Below are positions 34,628-46,852 of a stretch of DNA of 64,000 bases, piece by piece. The translations under genes and the position numbers were made by a program. The notes below the pieces were generated by a model. That model saw only the letters and a list, made by a program, of their open reading frames with translations, did not search any database and had not been told where the DNA came from. Each line of letters starts with the position of its first letter. Positions within the stretch are counted from its first letter, which is position 1. This stretch comes from Porodaedalea pini (Eukaryota; Basidiomycota; Agaricomycetes; Hymenochaetales; Hymenochaetaceae), in contig NBAY01000006.1 in the NCBI GenBank assembly GCA_002794775.1, positions 1 through 64,000 of the forward strand, written 5' to 3'.

Positions 34628-36526
34628 TTATTTCCAGCGCAAGCAATGGTGGTTTCCTGGGTCCTCGACAACTTCGCACTTGCGCGCAGCAACTTCCCGC
34701 ACCTTTGCCTCAACCCCACGTTTGTCCTTCGTCATGCTGCGGAACGTTTGGACGAGATCTTCTAGCGTAAGCGCAAGCGCACCGCTCTGTGGATGTTCGC
34801 CGCGCACAATTTGTTTGATTTGATTCTCAGTCGGTAGACCGAATGTCATGGGGCTTCTATGCTGCGCATTCTTCCCCATATCCTCCTCAATTTCGAGCAC
34901 CGGCGCCGCGCGCACATATTGGGAGTCATCAAAGAAGCTCTTGAGTATATTCTCAGTGACCCCAGATAAGCTTTCCGGCGTCCATGGTGGCCTGCTGACA
35001 CGGTCCTTCTCGACAAGGACCTTGTTTACTCCGGTAGAGAAGTCTGAGCTCGCGCCAGTCTATGGATATGGTAGTAAGATTGATGATGATTCAATGTGAT
35101 GGAAGCAGAAGAGATGTCTCACGAGGAAGGCCGTGGCTATTCCCATCTCCATCCGAAGGGCATTCGCTAGTGACAGATCTTTGCCCCGTCGAACGGCCTG
35201 AAGAGCAACTTTGAGACTAGTCGGACTACGCAGATGCAATGATGCCAGTGTCTTTTTGGCCCACTCGCCGACCACCGCCGAATCGGACTTTTCTAATTCT
35301 TCCAAGGCGGCGAAAATCTCCTCGACAGTGTCATGGCCGAAGGCAGTATCTAATGCAAGCCGCACTTCGCCTACTAAAGGATTCCGTGCTTCCTCGGCTA
35401 GAGGTTCGCCGAAGTGCTCTTCGATGGCGACATTGATCATCGAGAGTGTAGGTTCATTCATTGAACCCAACAAGGCTAGAAGCTGCGGGATTCGCCGAGA
35501 AGGCACGAAATGGGTAGCAAGCCCAAGTTCACTAAAGAGGGCGAAAGAGTCAGCGTGCTGGAAGTCTCTTGACATATACGAAGGTGCCTTACAAGACAGC
35601 TCGCCCTCGAACCGTTTCGCCTGTCAAGCCAAGATATGTACCTAATTCACCATCGAGGAGAGGCAGAAAATGGCTAGCTCCAACGTCCGGACAATAGCCA
35701 ATTTTCGTCTCCGGCATCGCAAAGACTGTCGTTTCGGTTGCAATCCTGAACGGTGCATGCGCTGATAATCCAACGCCTCCTCCCACTTTCAGGAAAGAAC
35801 AGGGAAATTCTCAACTTCCATTCCATTTTTTTCAGATGAAATGCATTACGAACTGGTATTTCCTTCCAAGATACAAATGTAAGGCTTTTGAATCTCAGCT
35901 AATTTATAGTCAAGTTCGAATCTGCAAGAAAATTTTCAATGAAATGACCAGAAGAAATCATAGACTGTGCTCACTCGTCCTTAAAATATTGTATGGATTT
36001 CGGAAGGGTTTCCTTCTTTTCTGCATTTTTAATGACAGCTGCATGAAAGATAAATTGATTAGAAATACACTATCAGTATATGAAAGGGAGACACACATAG
36101 AACATCTCCGCCTGCGCAAAATGAACCGCCCTTCCCGCTCCCAACAACAATTCGGCAAAGCTCCGATTCTTCCCATTCCTGCACTTGAAAAATTTGCACT
36201 GATATGCGGAATAACGAAAGGAATGATACTGACCTGGATCTTAGGACGGAGAGCACTGATCATAGCCCCGTCAAGTGCATTGTGCTTCTTCGGGCGATTG
36301 AGAATGTATCGCCGTACGGAACCATCAGATTCAAAGAGAACGGGAGGCTATGAAACGAGCATGGCGATGCGATAAGTCAGGAACGCCTGTAGTGGACTCG
36401 AGCAAAGCAGCATGCCGTCACCTCCTCTGTGTTTGCCGCTGACGACATGGACATGTGTTGAGCAAGGAGTCTTGTACGGGCCAGCGCAGACGGGCGCGAC
36501 ATCCTCCGCAGAGAACTAGCAAGCAT
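34628..36526 (-). CDS. EHD3: 3-hydroxyisobutyryl-CoA hydrolase, mitochondrial (enoyl-CoA hydratase superfamily)
   Basis: Eight exons (36526-36422, 36347-36234, 36178-36097, 36038-35975, 35921-35854, 35785-35593, 35531-35123, 35059-34628) give 488 residues. The N-terminus is Arg/Ser-rich with no acidic residue for about 30 positions ([18 protein letters not shown]), consistent with a mitochondrial presequence. Family blocks are [32 protein letters not shown] (oxyanion hole), [60 protein letters not shown] and [11 protein letters not shown]. The enzyme releases 3-hydroxyisobutyrate in valine breakdown; yeast Ehd3 is also reported as a mitochondrial ribosome protein. It is divergent from TBCE, with 157 bp between starts. 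Confidence 0.95.
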
Positions 36527-36683
36527 GGATATGGATGCTGCTGAAGAGAGGTGAGGGAGAAAGTCAATGGTCAGCTACGGTCACGACATGAAAACAGATG
36601 AGAATGGCCGGAACGCGTATCCGGAGAAATGCGACGCGCTTTCAGTTCCCAAACGCCGGCACAGCTGCTTCACTTCAATCTTC

Positions 36684-38870
36684 ATGTTTAGCAGAAATGC
36701 AAACGAGGACCACAATACTCCAAGGATTGGACGTCGTATATCTTTACATGAAAATAAAGGAACCATCAAATACATCGGCGAGGTGCTAGGCGCCCACGGC
36801 CTGTGGCTAGGCATTGAATGGGACAATCCAGACAGGGGGAAGCATAGCGGTGACAGGAACGGGAAGCAATACTTCACTTGCAGGCAAGTGTTTGTCATTC
36901 TTTCATGAAGAAAATATCACTGATTTTTCTGTGTTCCAGAGTCCCTGGTTCGGGATCATTTATTCGTCCATCGCCGTCCATTTCCTACGGACAATCTTTC
37001 CTGACTGCTTTGATGTCCAAATACGTTGAGCCTCCCCGCAGTTCCGGGCAGAAGGAGACAGTCATCCTCGGCTCAAGCAACGGAGCCATCGAAGTCGAGG
37101 CGATCGGCTTAGACAAGATACGCGGGAAAATGGCACAACTGGAGCGACTTCGCGAAATCAGTCTGGGTGTGGAGGACGTCGCGTACGCGGATCCCCCCGG
37201 AGAAATCAGAAAGACATGTCCAAGTGAGGGGTCAAAGAACCTTACGATAATTTCGGGCCCGTCTCACACTGCGGCCCCCAGACGTACGGAGTCTTGATCT
37301 CTCGAACAGTCTGCTGGCCTCCTGGGATACGGTTGCCCTCATAGCCGCCGAGCTGTCAGCTCTGCGAGCGTTGAGCCTCAAGTGCGCGAGTTTGTATCTA
37401 CCAGCAGCTTCCTAACGCCTATGAACATCGACCCTTGTTTCAGCTGCAATCGCTTTTCAGAACTCTCCGATACACGCAATCTTCATTCAGCATTTTTGGT
37501 TCTCGAAGAACTCCGACTTAATGAGATTAATATTACATGGCATGAGGTGATCCTCCTCATCTCCATTATGCCGAACTTACGGTCTCTCGAGTTGGGGTAC
37601 AACAATATGGAGTACTTGGGTGGCATCGCCTTCGAAAATGAACTATCTGCGACAAAGCTCGAAGTGCTCAATCTTGACGGGAACAAGCTCCAAGATTGGA
37701 ATGATGCTATGGTATCTGTCTCGCCTTTCACAACGTCCGGTGCTTCTCTATAATGTATACCTTGATCCTATGCTGACGGACGGATAATTCTTGCGCGCCA
37801 GGTTAGATCGGCTAATTCTAACGTCGAATCAATTCCGACGGGTGCCACAAGCGCCGGCGCAGAGCGCGCTTCCGAACATCAAACACGTCGGCCTCCAGGA
37901 TAATCAGCTTTCAGACTGGCACGACGTCGATGCACTCAATGTTTGGCTCCCGGACTTGAAAACCTTGAATATGAGCGGCAATCCACTCCTCTCGAGTTCG
38001 TGATTGTGTTTGCGCCGTTGGATGGCTCCGATCTCCTGTGCTAACGGCGTTATGTCTGCAGGGTCGATTGATTTTCGTCAACAAGTGATAGTTAGACTGC
38101 CATCTCTCGAATCTCTGAATGGTACATCGGTATGTGAACTTTATCCGCCACTGACTCCATATGTGTCAGATTGACTAGATGTCTTCCCTGTCGCCGCCTT
38201 TAACTTCCAGATATCTATCAAGGAGAGAACCGATAGCGAGATATATTACCTCTCCCGAATAGCCCGCAGTAATTTAAAGACCGCCGAAGAACGAGAGCGA
38301 GAGTTCCCTCGGTGGAAAGAGCTGTGTATAAGTGAGCACGCCCGTATCCTGCGGCGTCATGTATCACATATCTCACGAAGAAACCAATACCCACATCCGT
38401 ATTTATTGTACTAAGAGCACGGCGCGCCCGAAGAGAAAAGCACCGCGAGAGGCCGCGATACCCTAGCTGACCGCCTCATCAGTGCGTGCTCCGCTCGTCC
38501 CCACTGCTCCTGACCGCTGATTCTTGAGCACCGGCGCTCGTTCACAGGCATCAACGTCCATCGCTGTGAGTCCGCTGAGCCCGAACCGCACGTGGGCGCA
38601 GCGGCGCCCTCGGCGAGGGCTCTCATGGCTCAGCTTCCACTGGCATCGACTCTACGCGTCCTTTCGACGATGCCGATTCGATTCCTCCGGCGCAAACTGC
38701 TCAAGGCTCTGAAGCTTCCCTCTGATCACACGCGACAGGGACCCGACCTTGCCGTATGGATGGTGATGGACGACGATGGGATGACGAAGCTCGATCTCGA
38801 GCAGGAATCCCGAGATCTTGCGTGGTGGGGAATCGAGGATGGTTCACACATAGTGGCCTTCACGAGGTAA
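36684..38870 (+). CDS. Tubulin-folding cofactor E (CAP-Gly, LRR, ubiquitin-like)
   Basis: The multi-exon gene starts at the ATG at 36684. It opens with a CAP-Gly domain (RRISLHENKGTIKYIGEV, GLWLGIEWDNPDRGKHSGDRNGKQYFTC, VPGSGSFIRPS), which binds the C-terminus of alpha-tubulin. Leucine-rich repeats follow (VRSLDLSNSLLASWD, LRSLELGYNNMEYLG, VLNLDGNKLQDW, LDRLILTSNQF, LKTLNMSGNPLLSS), then the linker IKERTDSEIYYLSRIA. A C-terminal ubiquitin-like domain (PIRFLRRKLLKALKLPSD to DGSHIVAFTR) ends the protein. Cofactor E works with cofactors B, C and D to assemble and dissociate alpha/beta-tubulin heterodimers. Its first intron (36884-36939) has the classic GC donor AG|GCAAGT. The order of domains matches the family, and no lesion is seen. 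Confidence 0.93.
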
Positions 38871-39618
38871 CTGATCAAGACTAAGCCCTCCGATAATGAT
38901 TGTAACAAACCAAGGAGTGGTTGAAAAGGCAAATCAAGTTTATTGACTATATGTAGTACTATATAAATACACACCGGCCTCTATCTATTCCGCCATCTGT
39001 TCGAGGAACTCCCATAGATGCCACTGCGATCTGCCGAAGAACATGGGTCAACCATCGGTTAACTTACCTGAAGCAAAATCATGAAAGGCCTGCGAAGAGA
39101 ACGGCGCAAATTCAACGGCTTTCGTTGCTTCGCCAATAGGTGAAAGTCACGTGATGCATCCCATCACGAGACTACGAAGAAGGCATCAAGGTTCTAGTCC
39201 CGACGCCTTGGCCGTCCTTTGTTTATCGAGGGCTTGATATTCCCAGCCTAAAGGCTTCCGTTATGGGCACCTCAACTGCGGCGAATTTAGTTGTCCCTCT
39301 TCGATCGCAGCTTCGCGTCGCGAGCGGGCAAACCTTACCGCGTAGTTCGAACATTATGGCCATCCCAAAGTACGAGCCTAACCTAACGGACAATGGACAA
39401 TCTCCTTTACGCTGCCTCCTGGGGCCAAAGTCTGAATGTCCAATTCGCAGTAAACGTCCTCAAGAAACCCGTGTATCGCGCCACACATACGGAACCTCGT
39501 CGGGAAAAGTGGAACACAAGGAAATCACGAAGCCTAGGACATTTCATATAGGTAATCCATTTTCAGTCGCCTTAAGATGATCATTCGACGCCAACGCCTT
39601 TCCATTTCGGCCCGTGCC
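38871..39618. other. Convergent intergenic interval TBCE / SR protein
   Basis: This 750 bp contains an ATG-initiated 105-codon plus-strand frame (39263-39580) with no recognised domain and no upstream promoter sign. It is most likely fortuitous. AT-rich sequence at 38935-38970 (ACTATATAAATACAC) is compatible with TBCE 3' UTR or a cryptic TATA. Confidence 0.4.
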
Positions 39619-40867
39619 TTAAGAGCGTGACCAACCCGCATCGCCGTTGGACCTGCTCGGCCTGTCGTCATAACGGCTGTCACGATCATCACGCCTTCTG
39701 TCATCCCTGCGCCTTTCGTAAGGCTCGTCACGCGCACTCTTCTTGTCGTCATAGTCCCTGCGAGGCGGAGGGGAACGGGCACGATCATCACGGCGCGGAG
39801 GCGGGGAGCTGGAACGGCCACGATGGGGCCTGTCATCTCTGTAACGGTCATCTCTGTCCCGAACGTAGCGGTCACCTCTGTCCCTGTAGCGATCACCTCG
39901 GAATCCATCATCACGGCGGAAATTGTCGGGACCACCACGCTAAGCTTAGAATAAGTAACCAACTCAGTTAGACGTATATGAATAAACGCACTTCCTCAGC
40001 CATGGTGACGCGCACTGGTTGGCCACGCAGTTCCTTGCCGTCCAAGTCTTTGACGGCAAGCTCCGCATCATCGCGCGAAAGATATTCCAAGATACTGCGT
40101 ATGACTTAAGTTAGTACACTTTCATTATCATAAAACCAAGAGTACTTACCCACGACCAGGGACGTCACGATCGATGTCAGCAAAAGAGACACTGCCGGCC
40201 TCACGACCGAAGTCTTTCAGATCCTGATTAATCAACTACACGTGAGATTTTCTGGCCGAGTGAATGCGAGAAAAAAAAAAACTGCGGACCTGCCAACTCG
40301 TGTCCCTGGAGATGTTGTCGACAGTAATCCTGATCCCCGCAGGACGCCGGCGAGGAGCAAAGCTTCGCTCGGAGTCGTAATCATTCCTGCGACCCCTATT
40401 TTCTTTGGCGAACTCGACGACGATGCTACAGGGCAGCACGTGTGGATGATGATGAGAATAGAAGCAATTGGTCAAGCAGGTGTTCCTTACTTAGAACCCA
40501 AGAAAGGTTTTCCGTTGAGATCATGCACGGCTTCCTCGGCGTCCTTGATGGTGAGGTCGCAATCAGTACGAGACGAAAAACAGTCTTGTCGCAATGCGCT
40601 TACCCTGCTCGTTTCGAATTCAACAAAACCAAACCCTTTTACAACGGAAGAGTCGTCAGGCAAGCTGAGCAAAAAATAATAGCCGACATCGTTACTGACC
40701 AGTCATGACACGGACATCAACGACTCGTCCGAAACCGTCAAACAACTTGGACACCTCATCGGTGCGTGTGTCAGGGGGAAGCTCTACACCACGAAGAACA
40801 TCAATAAACGTGTGTCCATTGCAAGAGCGGGCAAAAACGCACTTCCAAGGTAGAGACGACGGGCCAT
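39619..40867 (-). CDS. SR-family splicing factor with two RRMs
   Basis: The multi-exon gene runs from the ATG at 40867 to TAA at 39619. RRM1 reads MARRLYLGKLPPDTR, EVSKLFDGFGRVVDVRVM, GFGFVEFE, DAEEAVHDLNGKPFLG. A linker with IVVEFAKENRGRR leads to RRM2 (GIRITVDNISRDTSWQDLKDFGREAG, FADIDRDVPGRGILEYLSRDDAELAVKDLDGKELRGQPVRV). The tail is rich in Arg-Asp, Arg-Gly and Arg-Ser (RYRDRGDRYVRDRDD, SRSNGDAGWSRS). This is the domain plan of SRSF4/5/6-like proteins and fission-yeast Srp2, which bind exonic enhancers and promote splice-site choice. SWQDLKD in RRM2 resembles the SWQDLKD signature of SR-protein pseudo-RRMs. The RS tail is dominated by RD/RG rather than RS, as is common in fungi. Confidence 0.9.
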
Positions 40868-41227
40868 GTTGGGAGTCGTCAGAGGGGTGTCGGAGAGAGT
40901 GTTGGAGCTGAATCAGCTGATGGACGACGATAAACCCCCAGTCGGAGTTTCAAATTCTCCAGCTTCTTACTGTAAACTACCCACAACAGTGACCAAACAA
41001 AGATCATGCGCAAGCCGTTTTTTCTTTCTTTCTTTTTTCCTCTCCCTTTCTTTTCTGAAGCAACGAGAAAGTAGTATACTGGCATTATGTAGTCGAGACT
41101 CGAAAAAAGAGCATATACTTGTACAGGCTTAAAGTTGCGAAAGAAAAGTAAATTATACCAATCGGATATCAGCGCCCTCAACGCAAACGAGACTAGTCTC
41201 GCTGTAAACAATGAAACGAAAGCAGGC
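40868..41227. other. Intergenic: SR-gene promoter, NFS1 3' region
   Basis: A 45-nt almost pure pyrimidine tract (plus strand about 41018-41065) lies 150-200 bp upstream of the SR-protein start. On the gene's own strand it is a purine tract. No gene is seen. Confidence 0.45.
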
Positions 41228-43257
41228 CTAATGCTGTGACCAGTCGATAGAACTGATGTCGATACCCTCCTGTACCATTTCCCAGAGCGGACTAAGGAAC
41301 GTAGACATAATAAGTAGATGCGAGAGTGAGAAAGGACCAGCTACAAACCTCATATCACGCAATTTTTGCACTGTCGACGATATTTTCTCGACGACATAGT
41401 CAATTTCTGCCTCCGTGGTGAAACGTCCAATGCCGAATCGAAGAGACGAGTGGGCCATGTCCTCCGCAGCGCCTGAAGGGTTCCATTAAGGTTTGTCTCT
41501 GATATTCTGAAGTTGAGAATCTCACCTAGTGCACGCAACACGTAAGACGGCTCGAGAGAAGCAGATGTGCAAGCACTTCCGGACGAAAGGGCTATGTCCT
41601 ATTATAAATTATAAGTAACCCAGAAATAACGCGTTGCTCTGATAAGCATAAACTGCATACCTTGAGAGCCATCAAAAGACTCTCGCCTTCCACGTATGAA
41701 AAGCTCAAGTTTACACATCCCACATATCCGTTGGGATCGCCGTTACGCACAACGTGTGAGACTCGTTCATTGATCCCGTCTATTAACCTTTTGGAGAGCT
41801 TGGAAACTCTGGCATGATCCCTCTGAAAGCAACAAAGTCAGCTTCTGGTCAACGTAGCGCCGCGAAACAAGCTATGTCTCAGTACCCCTGCACGGAAACT
41901 CACGGCAAGGCTGACTTTAGAAACAGTTGCGCGAAGCTCGCACGACCACAAGTCACCTCGCTCTTTATTGTGATTGGCGTGCCATTTTCGTCGTAGACAA
42001 GCTGAGAGGATAGATGACTAACTCACCGCCATTTCTTGCTGCGCAACCCTGGCAGCCTCACCAAAGCCGACGATCAGACCACTGGCAAGCGTACCGCTCC
42101 TTAGCCCACGCTCTTGCCCACCACCGTTGATGATAGGTTCCAAACGCACTCGTGGTCGTCGCCGCACATAAGCCGCACCGATGCCCTTCGGCCCATATAA
42201 CTTGTGGCCCGAAATACTCAAAAGGTCTACGTTCATGTCATTGACATCGATTGGTATCTTTCCGACTGCCTGGGCGGCATCCGTGTGGAAGTAAACTCCG
42301 CGATGCTTGCGGACGATGGCACCAATCTCTTTGATAGGCTGGATGACACCTGTTTCATTATTAACGGTCATGATCGAGACCAAGGATGTATCGGGACGGA
42401 TAGCCGCCTCGAGTTCATCCAAAGATACGATGCCGTTGGTCTGCACAGGAAGGTAGGTAACGTCGAAACCCTCCTCCTGTAGCTTTCGACACGAGTCAAG
42501 TACACACTTATGTTCCTGCAAGAATATATCAGTACAGTCATCATATCCCTGTGTGATAGTATCAACGCACGGTCTGAGTGGTAATGATGTGTTTCTTTTT
42601 GTCCTTGTAAAACCGAGCAATACCCTTGATCGCCATATTGTTCGTTTCAGTTGCCCCCGAGGTGAAGACAATATCTTTCGCCTCGGCGCCGATGAGGTCC
42701 GCAACATTCTAAACAAAGCAATCAAATAAGTGCATGCTATGCATTGAGTGAGCAAGCCCGTTCTCACTTTGCGTGCCTCATCCACGGCTTTTTCGGCCTC
42801 CCAACCATATGCGTGGGTACGGCTGTGAGGATTGCCGTACTGGTCTGTAAAGAATGGCAGCATAGCATCAAGGACTCTAGGGTCCATGGGCGTCGTTGCC
42901 TGCAGCTAAATCAGCGACTAAAACTCCGTTCACAATGCAGCACTGAGCCATACCTGCATATCGAGGTAGATTGGGCGTGTTTTGTCCTTCAGCGAACCCT
43001 CACGTTTGGGCACCTCAATTTTGAAACCGAACATATCTAACAGTATGTAAAGGTGGTTGAGCGTTGCAATACGCTATCTGATCACACTGCATACCTGAAC
43101 GGGGCGTAAAGTGGCCATCGTCTTGGAAAGTGGATGGGAGGTCGACTACACTCGCACGGTCAGCACTTGAGGGCGTTACCAGTGACCTTCGGGCACCGCA
43201 GCTCGAGATCGCACGAGCTGAGCGCCGGACGGAAGCTCTGGAAACATTTGAGAGCAT
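41228..43257 (-). CDS. NFS1: Cysteine desulfurase Nfs1, mitochondrial
   Basis: The first exon from the ATG at 43257 encodes an Arg/Ser-rich presequence ([19 protein letters not shown]). The mature enzyme is complete: [54 protein letters not shown], the QTEHKC histidine, [20 protein letters not shown], and the PLP lysine in [26 protein letters not shown], the catalytic cysteine loop [21 protein letters not shown] and [19 protein letters not shown] follow, and then the C-terminus [18 protein letters not shown]. It removes sulfur from cysteine as a persulfide for iron-sulphur cluster assembly on Isu1 with Isd11 and frataxin. One intron (41823-42026) is 204 nt, about four times the local norm. 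Confidence 0.97.
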
Positions 43258-43605
43258 CGTCGCAGAAGTAACGAATAGAGTGTTGGATTACAGAAAGGAG
43301 CCGCGGCCGATTGAAACGTCAGCGTCGGCGCAATTCTCTTTCGGTATCACGTGCTTATACTGTACACAGTCAGCGAGTTATCTGATAGGCCGCGTGATAG
43401 CTGACTCATTCATTGTTACTCGTCATATCATTATCAGGCTCTAGCGGTAAGAGTTTTATTTAATACTCGGAAGCACACAGACGAAAGCGAAGTGTTACAT
43501 TGCCATTGAACGACGAAAAAGCCCAAAACATTTATATACATACACCCAAAAAGACTCTTCAAAACCCGGTAGGTTTTTGCCAGTCGAATGCACAGAGACA
43601 GACTT
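43258..43605. other. NFS1 promoter / GH6 3' UTR
   Basis: About 350 bp between two minus-strand genes. It is AT-rich near 43450-43560 and contains no coding signal. Confidence 0.45.
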
Positions 43606-45576
43606 CTACAGCGGTGGGTTGGCTTGTTCGACAAGCGTCTCGAAGTATGCCTGGAACCAAGTCCCGGCCTCTGGAGCGGGAACAGTTGCGTCGGACTAAG
43701 AACACCAGTGAGACTCTTTCCTCGGTGCTTAAAGAGAATAACCATACCAGAGAACAAGTCGGGTCGTAACGCGGCGACGAGCTGTTGCTGGTGCCGTCGC
43801 ATTCACCCCCAGGCTTGACTGCATGTCAATTTTTATTCTTATACAGTTCTGAATTTTAGGAGAATTCGAGAGATAAGGCGCACCCCAGACGATAGAGTCG
43901 ATCAACGACGAGCCGATGTTCGTTGTCGGTTGGGTACCGAAGCCAGCGCCCTTGATGTTGCACCAGTCACCCCATTGCTGACGGAGGTCCTGCTGACCTG
44001 AGCGGCCCTGGTCGACGACAAAGTGAGCTGGGAATCCTGACGACTCAAACATCGGTGCAAGTGCCTGCATGATAAAAACGAATTGAGGTCTCGATACTCC
44101 GTCATTGAAACACTTTGAAGCGTACGTTGATGTAATGAATCTCATCGTAGTTGGGGTCGCCTTGAGTGATGGGGTCAGGCGTGACAGCGCTAAGGGCGTT
44201 GTAGTTCGCGACGTCTACGCAAAGCGGTAAACTTTACATCAAGATGCATTGAACGCAGTGCAATGCTCAACGTACTGGTAGCAAGACCGCGGAGTTGCGC
44301 CGGCTTTCCCGCCGACTCATAGACTTGAGCAAAGAGCTGAGCAGCCGGGCCAAGATTTGCCGGCCAACCAAGCCAGCCGGCATGGCCGGCGTCAAGATAC
44401 GAGGTAACACCGACCGCGGAGAGCTCTGTCAGAGCGTAGTTAGCTGAAAGTAAGTCAATTGAGCGTTGATCTTTGAGTAAAAACCAATCTAAAATACTGA
44501 CTGCACGTCAAATACGCATCCTCCGCATTGGCGCAGTTCGGGTCAGACAGGTTCGTAACGAGGTTTGCAAGTGAGTCTGGCTCGATAATAGCGATGACCT
44601 TAACGGACGGATACTCTGGAAGTTTCGTGGACTGTTAAGATCACCCTATTGAGGAAGAAGAAAATGACTGACTCGCAATGATCGCGGTAATTTGGTCGAT
44701 GTAGTTCTCGTAGTTCGCAACACCGTTGTTGGCGATCGTGAACTCGCCGTTGGAAGCCAATGCGTGGCAGTCGCGATTAGGAAGGTCGTAAATGACTTTT
44801 TTTTTTACATATATAACGTATCAGTCGAGATTCAACGAAGGACAAGGGAATCTCACCAATGGGCATAATAGTGCAGCCACTCTTGGTCTCTGCATCAGCC
44901 ATGTAAGTGTCAAGGCTCGGAACTTTGGACACAGAGTCAAGCCAGATGAAGGTCGGGATGTCAGCTACGGAAGCAGCTTTCGCCTGGGTTGTGGCGTCAG
45001 TAATCTGCTCCACAGCTGCAACAACCTCAGCCGCGTAGTAAGGACTGAGATACATCTGTAAGAATAGTGTACATGAGAATAGTTGGTTGTGCCTGTATAA
45101 GTCACACGTACTTCGCAGCCCGCAAAGGGATTGCCGGCAACCGGAGTGGAGATGTTCCCGTCGCAGAACTCGTAGCGGTAGCGCTGGATGACGACTGCGA
45201 AGTCGGAGCAGCAGTTGATGCCGGAGCACTAGTGGTAGGAGCTGCAGCGCCAGGCCTGAAGCGCGTGGAGATTTAGGTACGGGGAGGACTCGGGAGGAGT
45301 TGAGCGACTTACAAGCATTGAGAGTAGTAAGCGTTTAGGACAGTGCAAGTCGTGCCCGACACACATGATGTGGCTCCAGCTACAAGCCGGTTAGACAATT
45401 TGCAGTGTAAAAAGGTGACATAACATACTCCAACCAATGCCACCACCTGTACACTCTATTAGCATATGCATCCAAAGAGTAAAGTAAGGATACGCACATT
45501 GGGCGTATTCTGCCGCCTGGGATCTGACCAGAGGGACGAGTGCGACGAGAGACGCGAGAGCAGCAAACTTGAACAT
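43606..45576 (-). CDS. Secreted GH6 cellobiohydrolase II with N-terminal CBM1
   Basis: The multi-exon gene runs from the ATG at 45576 to TAG at 43606. It starts with a signal peptide (MFKFAALASLVALVPLVRSQA) and then a fungal cellulose-binding module (QCGGIGWTGATSCVSGTTC, AYYSQCL). A Ser/Thr/Ala/Pro linker leads to the GH6 catalytic domain. The two key acidic loops are intact: VIYDLPNRDCHALASNGE (catalytic-acid region) and AIIEPDSLANLVTN. Also present are YLDAGHAGWLGWPANL, FVVDQGRSGQQ, WCNIKGAGFG, VKPGGECDGTSNSS and the C-terminal PAPEAGTWFQAYFETLVEQANPP. CBHII cleaves cellobiose processively from non-reducing ends of crystalline cellulose. Expression of such genes is normally induced by cellulose and repressed by glucose. 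A TATA box lies 62 bp upstream of the start. Confidence 0.97.
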
Positions 45577-46852
45577 GATTGCCAGAGGAACTGCGTTGAT
45601 TAGTGTTGCTGGAGTTCCGTTAGCTTCACTTTCGAGACTTTATACAAGTGCCAAGACACTTTCACGCTTCCCCAGACTTTAATGTTGCAGTCTCGATAGT
45701 CGAAGGACTGTATTTCGGCCGCGCAGAGGAGACGGAAAGACATCGGCAAGCATCGCTGCAGCTCTGGCATGAACAACAAGACAGCTAAGACGTCGCCGTT
45801 CATTAGTACAACGAGCCAGGCACCGCTGACGCCACGAACAAATATCATGAACGGACAGTTCAAACTAAGCATGTAATCGCTCTCGTTCCAATAAAGCATC
45901 CAGAAGAAAGTAAAGGCCCAGCTGTCTAGACTTGATCCGACGGGCAAAGCTCGGTCATATTCAAAGCCGGCTCCGGCCACGCACTCGTTGACCTCGACGG
46001 AGGAAACAAGACCAAAAATACGATGGATTCCTGGTTGTTTGCTGTCATTCTGGTCAGGCGGTATTGATTTATCCGGTACGGCGCATCAATGCGGTGCTAC
46101 AAGTCGGAGTCAAGGTCGAAGATGGCCCAATAGTAGGTCCGTCGGAAGAAATGATGGTTCTAAGGAGAGCAGAGCTCTCTTCGTGAGGCTTTCATAAATA
46201 CATCCTCAACGAGTTGCTTGAGAACCTCTGCGAACCCCTGAATGCTAATTATGCCGATCTACTTGGAGCTGAAAGGCAAAAGTATAACCATCAAGAAGTC
46301 GGGACACTAGCCTGGAGGGTTCTATACTCATGCATCGGCGCCTTAGGCAGAGTCAAGTTCCAATAGAATGCTATGAGTGACACCGATTAATGGACGAGCA
46401 TAGCAATCAAGAGCCGATTTGTTTTTACTCACATGAAGAGGAGACATCCCATATCGATCCATCAGGTTGATCTAGACCACTGCACGAAGTCTTCCGTAGC
46501 TAGCTAGCAAAAGGAAGTTCCCATACGATGAGTCGGACTTTGGTGCGACAGCGCGACTTCGGACAAGATGAAGAGCCAGCTTCTGAAAATATTGGCGCCA
46601 AGGAGAGGCCGAGATCTAAATAGCCACAGGCGAACTTCTCTGACATAGAATGTCGTAAACTCCGAGAAAGCGGCTAAGAAGTATCCAAAAACTTGCTTAA
46701 AAGCTGTTTCTTTTAAGATCCGGAAGTGCTGGGAAAAGCGAGAGGCAGCTTGGCGGACGGAGGGTAATTGATATGCACAAATAAGGAAGTACAACGATTC
46801 GTCTTTATCGGGAGGCTGGTACTTGCGCACCTATGATATAATATTCCGGTCT
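45577..46852. other. GH6 promoter and gap to NECAP
   Basis: About 1.3 kb. The half near GH6 is its promoter and includes single matches to the CreA-type core SYGGRG (for example CCGGAG on the minus strand near 45970). Such matches are weak evidence. Short frames here, including one at 46504-46830 on the minus strand, have no recognised relatives. Confidence 0.4.
45638..45644 (-). promoter_or_regulatory. Probable TATA box of the GH6 cellulase gene
   Basis: TATAAAG on the minus strand lies 62 bp upstream of the start codon, as expected for a strongly inducible secreted enzyme gene. Confidence 0.6.

Noticed and set aside
39263..39580. 105-codon ATG-initiated frame between TBCE and the SR-protein gene
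   Set aside because: Isolated, unlike any known protein, and located in a convergent 3' region.
41957..42001. 45-nt cassette exon in NFS1
   Set aside because: The spacer to the upstream exon is only about 25 nt, too short for a spliceosomal intron. Skipping it gives a better match to the family.
46050..46196. Plus-strand stretch reading RRINAVLQVGVKVEDGP in one frame
   Set aside because: Protein-like for about 45 codons but without start, splice partner or recognised family; probably chance or a relic.
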